From assembly GCA_037954235.1 (NCBI GenBank), contig JBBMOA010000022.1, forward strand, positions 4,882,001 to 4,946,000: a DNA stretch of 64,000 bases, given 5' to 3'. Position 1 is the stretch's first letter; every line of letters begins with the position of its first letter. Shown here piece by piece: positions 62,131-64,000 of the stretch. The notes beneath the pieces were generated by a model. That model was given only the letters and a program-made list of their open reading frames with translations, was not told the origin of the DNA and did no database searches. The position numbers were made by a program, and so were the translations under genes. The stretch is from Aulostomus chinensis. Taxonomy: Eukaryota > Chordata > Actinopteri > Syngnathiformes > Aulostomidae.

Positions 62131-64000
62131 TGGTACTGATTTTTCTAAGAATCGAACAGAACAACAAGACATCATTGTATCGGCTCATTTTTAAATAGAC
62201 CATTTATTCACAGCCATACAGTCATAAAAACGTTGCTCAGAGTAGTGTGTCTTTTTCCTTGCAAGTGAGTCACTGGGCGAACAAGGAGAAGGGTTATTAT
62301 CGTGCGTGAACGAACCTAAACCATATGGCATGATTATTTTATGTTCACAGTTTATATCCATGAAATCTGCAATGTGGCCTGAGCTGCTTTCTATGTATAA
62401 CTTCACTGCATCATCTGCCTCTTCGTCATTTATGCATATTTATGTTTTTGCCCGTGCTGCCCCTTATTCAAACAAGAATGCTCTGGGAAATCACACTTTA
62501 CTTGCAAATCATTTCCTCATTCAATATGAGAGACACATTCTGCATGAGTGCTCTTTGCATAGTCCCAGCTCCAAGCAAACTTGTGTCACCAACAACAAAA
62601 TGATAAGACAAAATGAGATATAATGCTTATTAAGCTCGGGTCTCTATCGCAGCGGAGCAGACAGGAGCTAGCGCCTTTTGCAGGGAAGCTGTCTGGGGAG
62701 TTGCCAGGCAACAAGGCTGTAGGTGGCAAGCAGCCCCAAAGCAGTGGTGGTGGCAGTAAAAAGTAACCGTTCTCTGTCATTTTTCACAGCATTAGGCCTC
62801 TAACGGGATCAATCTGGGAGGGTCGGGCGGGCTCAGTCCCGGTAGATTGTCCATGGAGAAATGGAGGTAGATGAGGCGATGAAGGGAGAGATGGAAGGGA
62901 GAGAGAAGAATAGCAAGAGGTATGGATAGACAGATGGAAGTGAATCAATGGCAAAATCAAGGCGCAGCAGGACAGACAGAAGGAAGGCAGGAACATGGTG
63001 GATCGAAGTGTAAGAGAAGAACACTGTCAATCCTCGTGCCTCTGAGGGAAAATGAAGGACATCAACTGAGAGGTAACAGAAGTACGACTGCAACAGGAAG
63101 AAGAGTGATTTTGTGGACAGATGCAGGTTAAGAGCTGGACAAGCTCCGGAAACAGTGCACAAGCAGAATTCACAATCTACAGAGAAGCCAACTGTTTCAG
63201 AACGATGTGCTGCTTCATTCTCTCTTGTGTACTCAACCTCCTGCCTCTGGTGCCACTCAGCACTTCGGCCACTTATTTTATTTTCTTCAATGAGCTCTTT
63301 TCATACTTGATTTAAGAACCACCCCGTGCTTGATTCTCCACTGTGCAGGAGGGAAGGGGAATTCAGTGAACATTGCCTGCATTTGCTGTATTTCAGGTTT
63401 GATTCTTGTGAATGGGGTGCTGGCTAAAGCAACTGACACTGAAGTCTCCAGTTACTATGCAACAATGACGTACTACTGTTCCATGTGATGAATGACCTCT
63501 CGAGAGTCTGAAATCTCTTCAAGCTGAATTTCATACAGTGCTGAGTTAATTAGAACCCAGAGGTGGCCTGGAGGGACAGAGGACGTATTCAAAATGTAAA
63601 AAGTGTGATGTGTCTGCATGAAAGGTTAAATCATGGTACTAAAGTTGAGAGATGCAAAAGAATATGGATCTTTGAATAAAGAGCTTGCAAATGCAATAGA
63701 GGTTGAGATGTCCCAATTTTTAGTACTTGACATGGGTCAAGCTCAAGTACTGGAAGGCACATTTCCCTTAATGCACCTTAATCAAGTCTTTCAGTTGACC
63801 TCTCCTGCCTAAATACTCACTTTACACATTTCAAGGAGAACTTGTTTCATCCTGGACTCTGTTTTCCTGTCAGACCAGCTGCAGAAATTAATTTCTCTGT
63901 TCCGTTATGTTGTCAGACCACTGAATAACAATCTGAACCTATCAGTGTGGGGAAAAAAACAAGCACTTTAAGGAGTTTAATTTGAAGGTAGGCCCATTGG

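Larger units (their letters stand above)
59887..64000 (-). other. gabbr2: gabbr2 intron (continues beyond window)
   Basis: No TM3/TM4 exon of gabbr2 was recognised, so this is intron up to the window edge. It holds a long (GT)n microsatellite at 60537-60617, a SINE-like fragment near 61697-61735, an ATACTTCACCC-family end near 61965-62130 and a palindromic X-box-like motif at 62700-62712. Confidence 0.7.

Overview
The window is vertebrate nuclear DNA, almost certainly from a ray-finned (teleost) fish. It has long (CA)n/(GT)n microsatellites throughout, split genes with GT-AG introns, small fragments of repeat types common in fish genomes, and protein segments that match vertebrate families. 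No prokaryotic gene organisation, viral genome, CRISPR array or rRNA gene was seen.

Three protein-coding genes can be read. (1) 6984-7079, minus strand: coding exon 1 of ctnnal1 (alpha-catulin). Its promoter is a CpG-rich stretch to the right, and positions 1-6983 are its first intron. (2) 13979-38701, plus strand: a complete elp2 gene, the WD40 scaffold subunit of Elongator. I reconstructed 22 coding exons. All splice phases agree and the total is 2538 nt, giving 845 residues and a stop. A poly(A) signal lies at 39126. (3) 46917-59886, minus strand: the last six coding exons of gabbr2 (GABA-B receptor subunit 2). They encode the end of the 7-TM domain, the coiled coil and the cytoplasmic tail through the stop codon. 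The earlier exons lie beyond the right edge.

Layout: ctnnal1 and elp2 are divergent, separated by about 6.9 kb of repeat-bearing DNA. elp2 and gabbr2 converge on a region of about 8 kb (38.7-46.9 kb) that holds the elp2 3' end and probably a long gabbr2 3' UTR. The genes have unrelated jobs (adhesion/Rho scaffold, tRNA wobble-uridine modification, inhibitory neurotransmission), so their adjacency is a synteny matter and not an operon.

The most interesting points are these. A plausible undescribed cassette exon lies in elp2 intron 10 and would shift the frame if included. Several microsatellites are embedded in elp2 splice sites: exon 16 acceptor in (TG)n, exon 20 donor running into (CA)n, and a weak exon 21 donor followed by (CA)n. 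A TISU/YY1-like start site sits directly after an A-tract. Asn replaces the Ser of the gabbr2 AMPK site while the PKA-type RRLS site is kept. Repeat families carry perfect DR1 nuclear-receptor motifs, and several small transposon-like repeats occur in multiple copies. No wholly novel multi-gene system was found.
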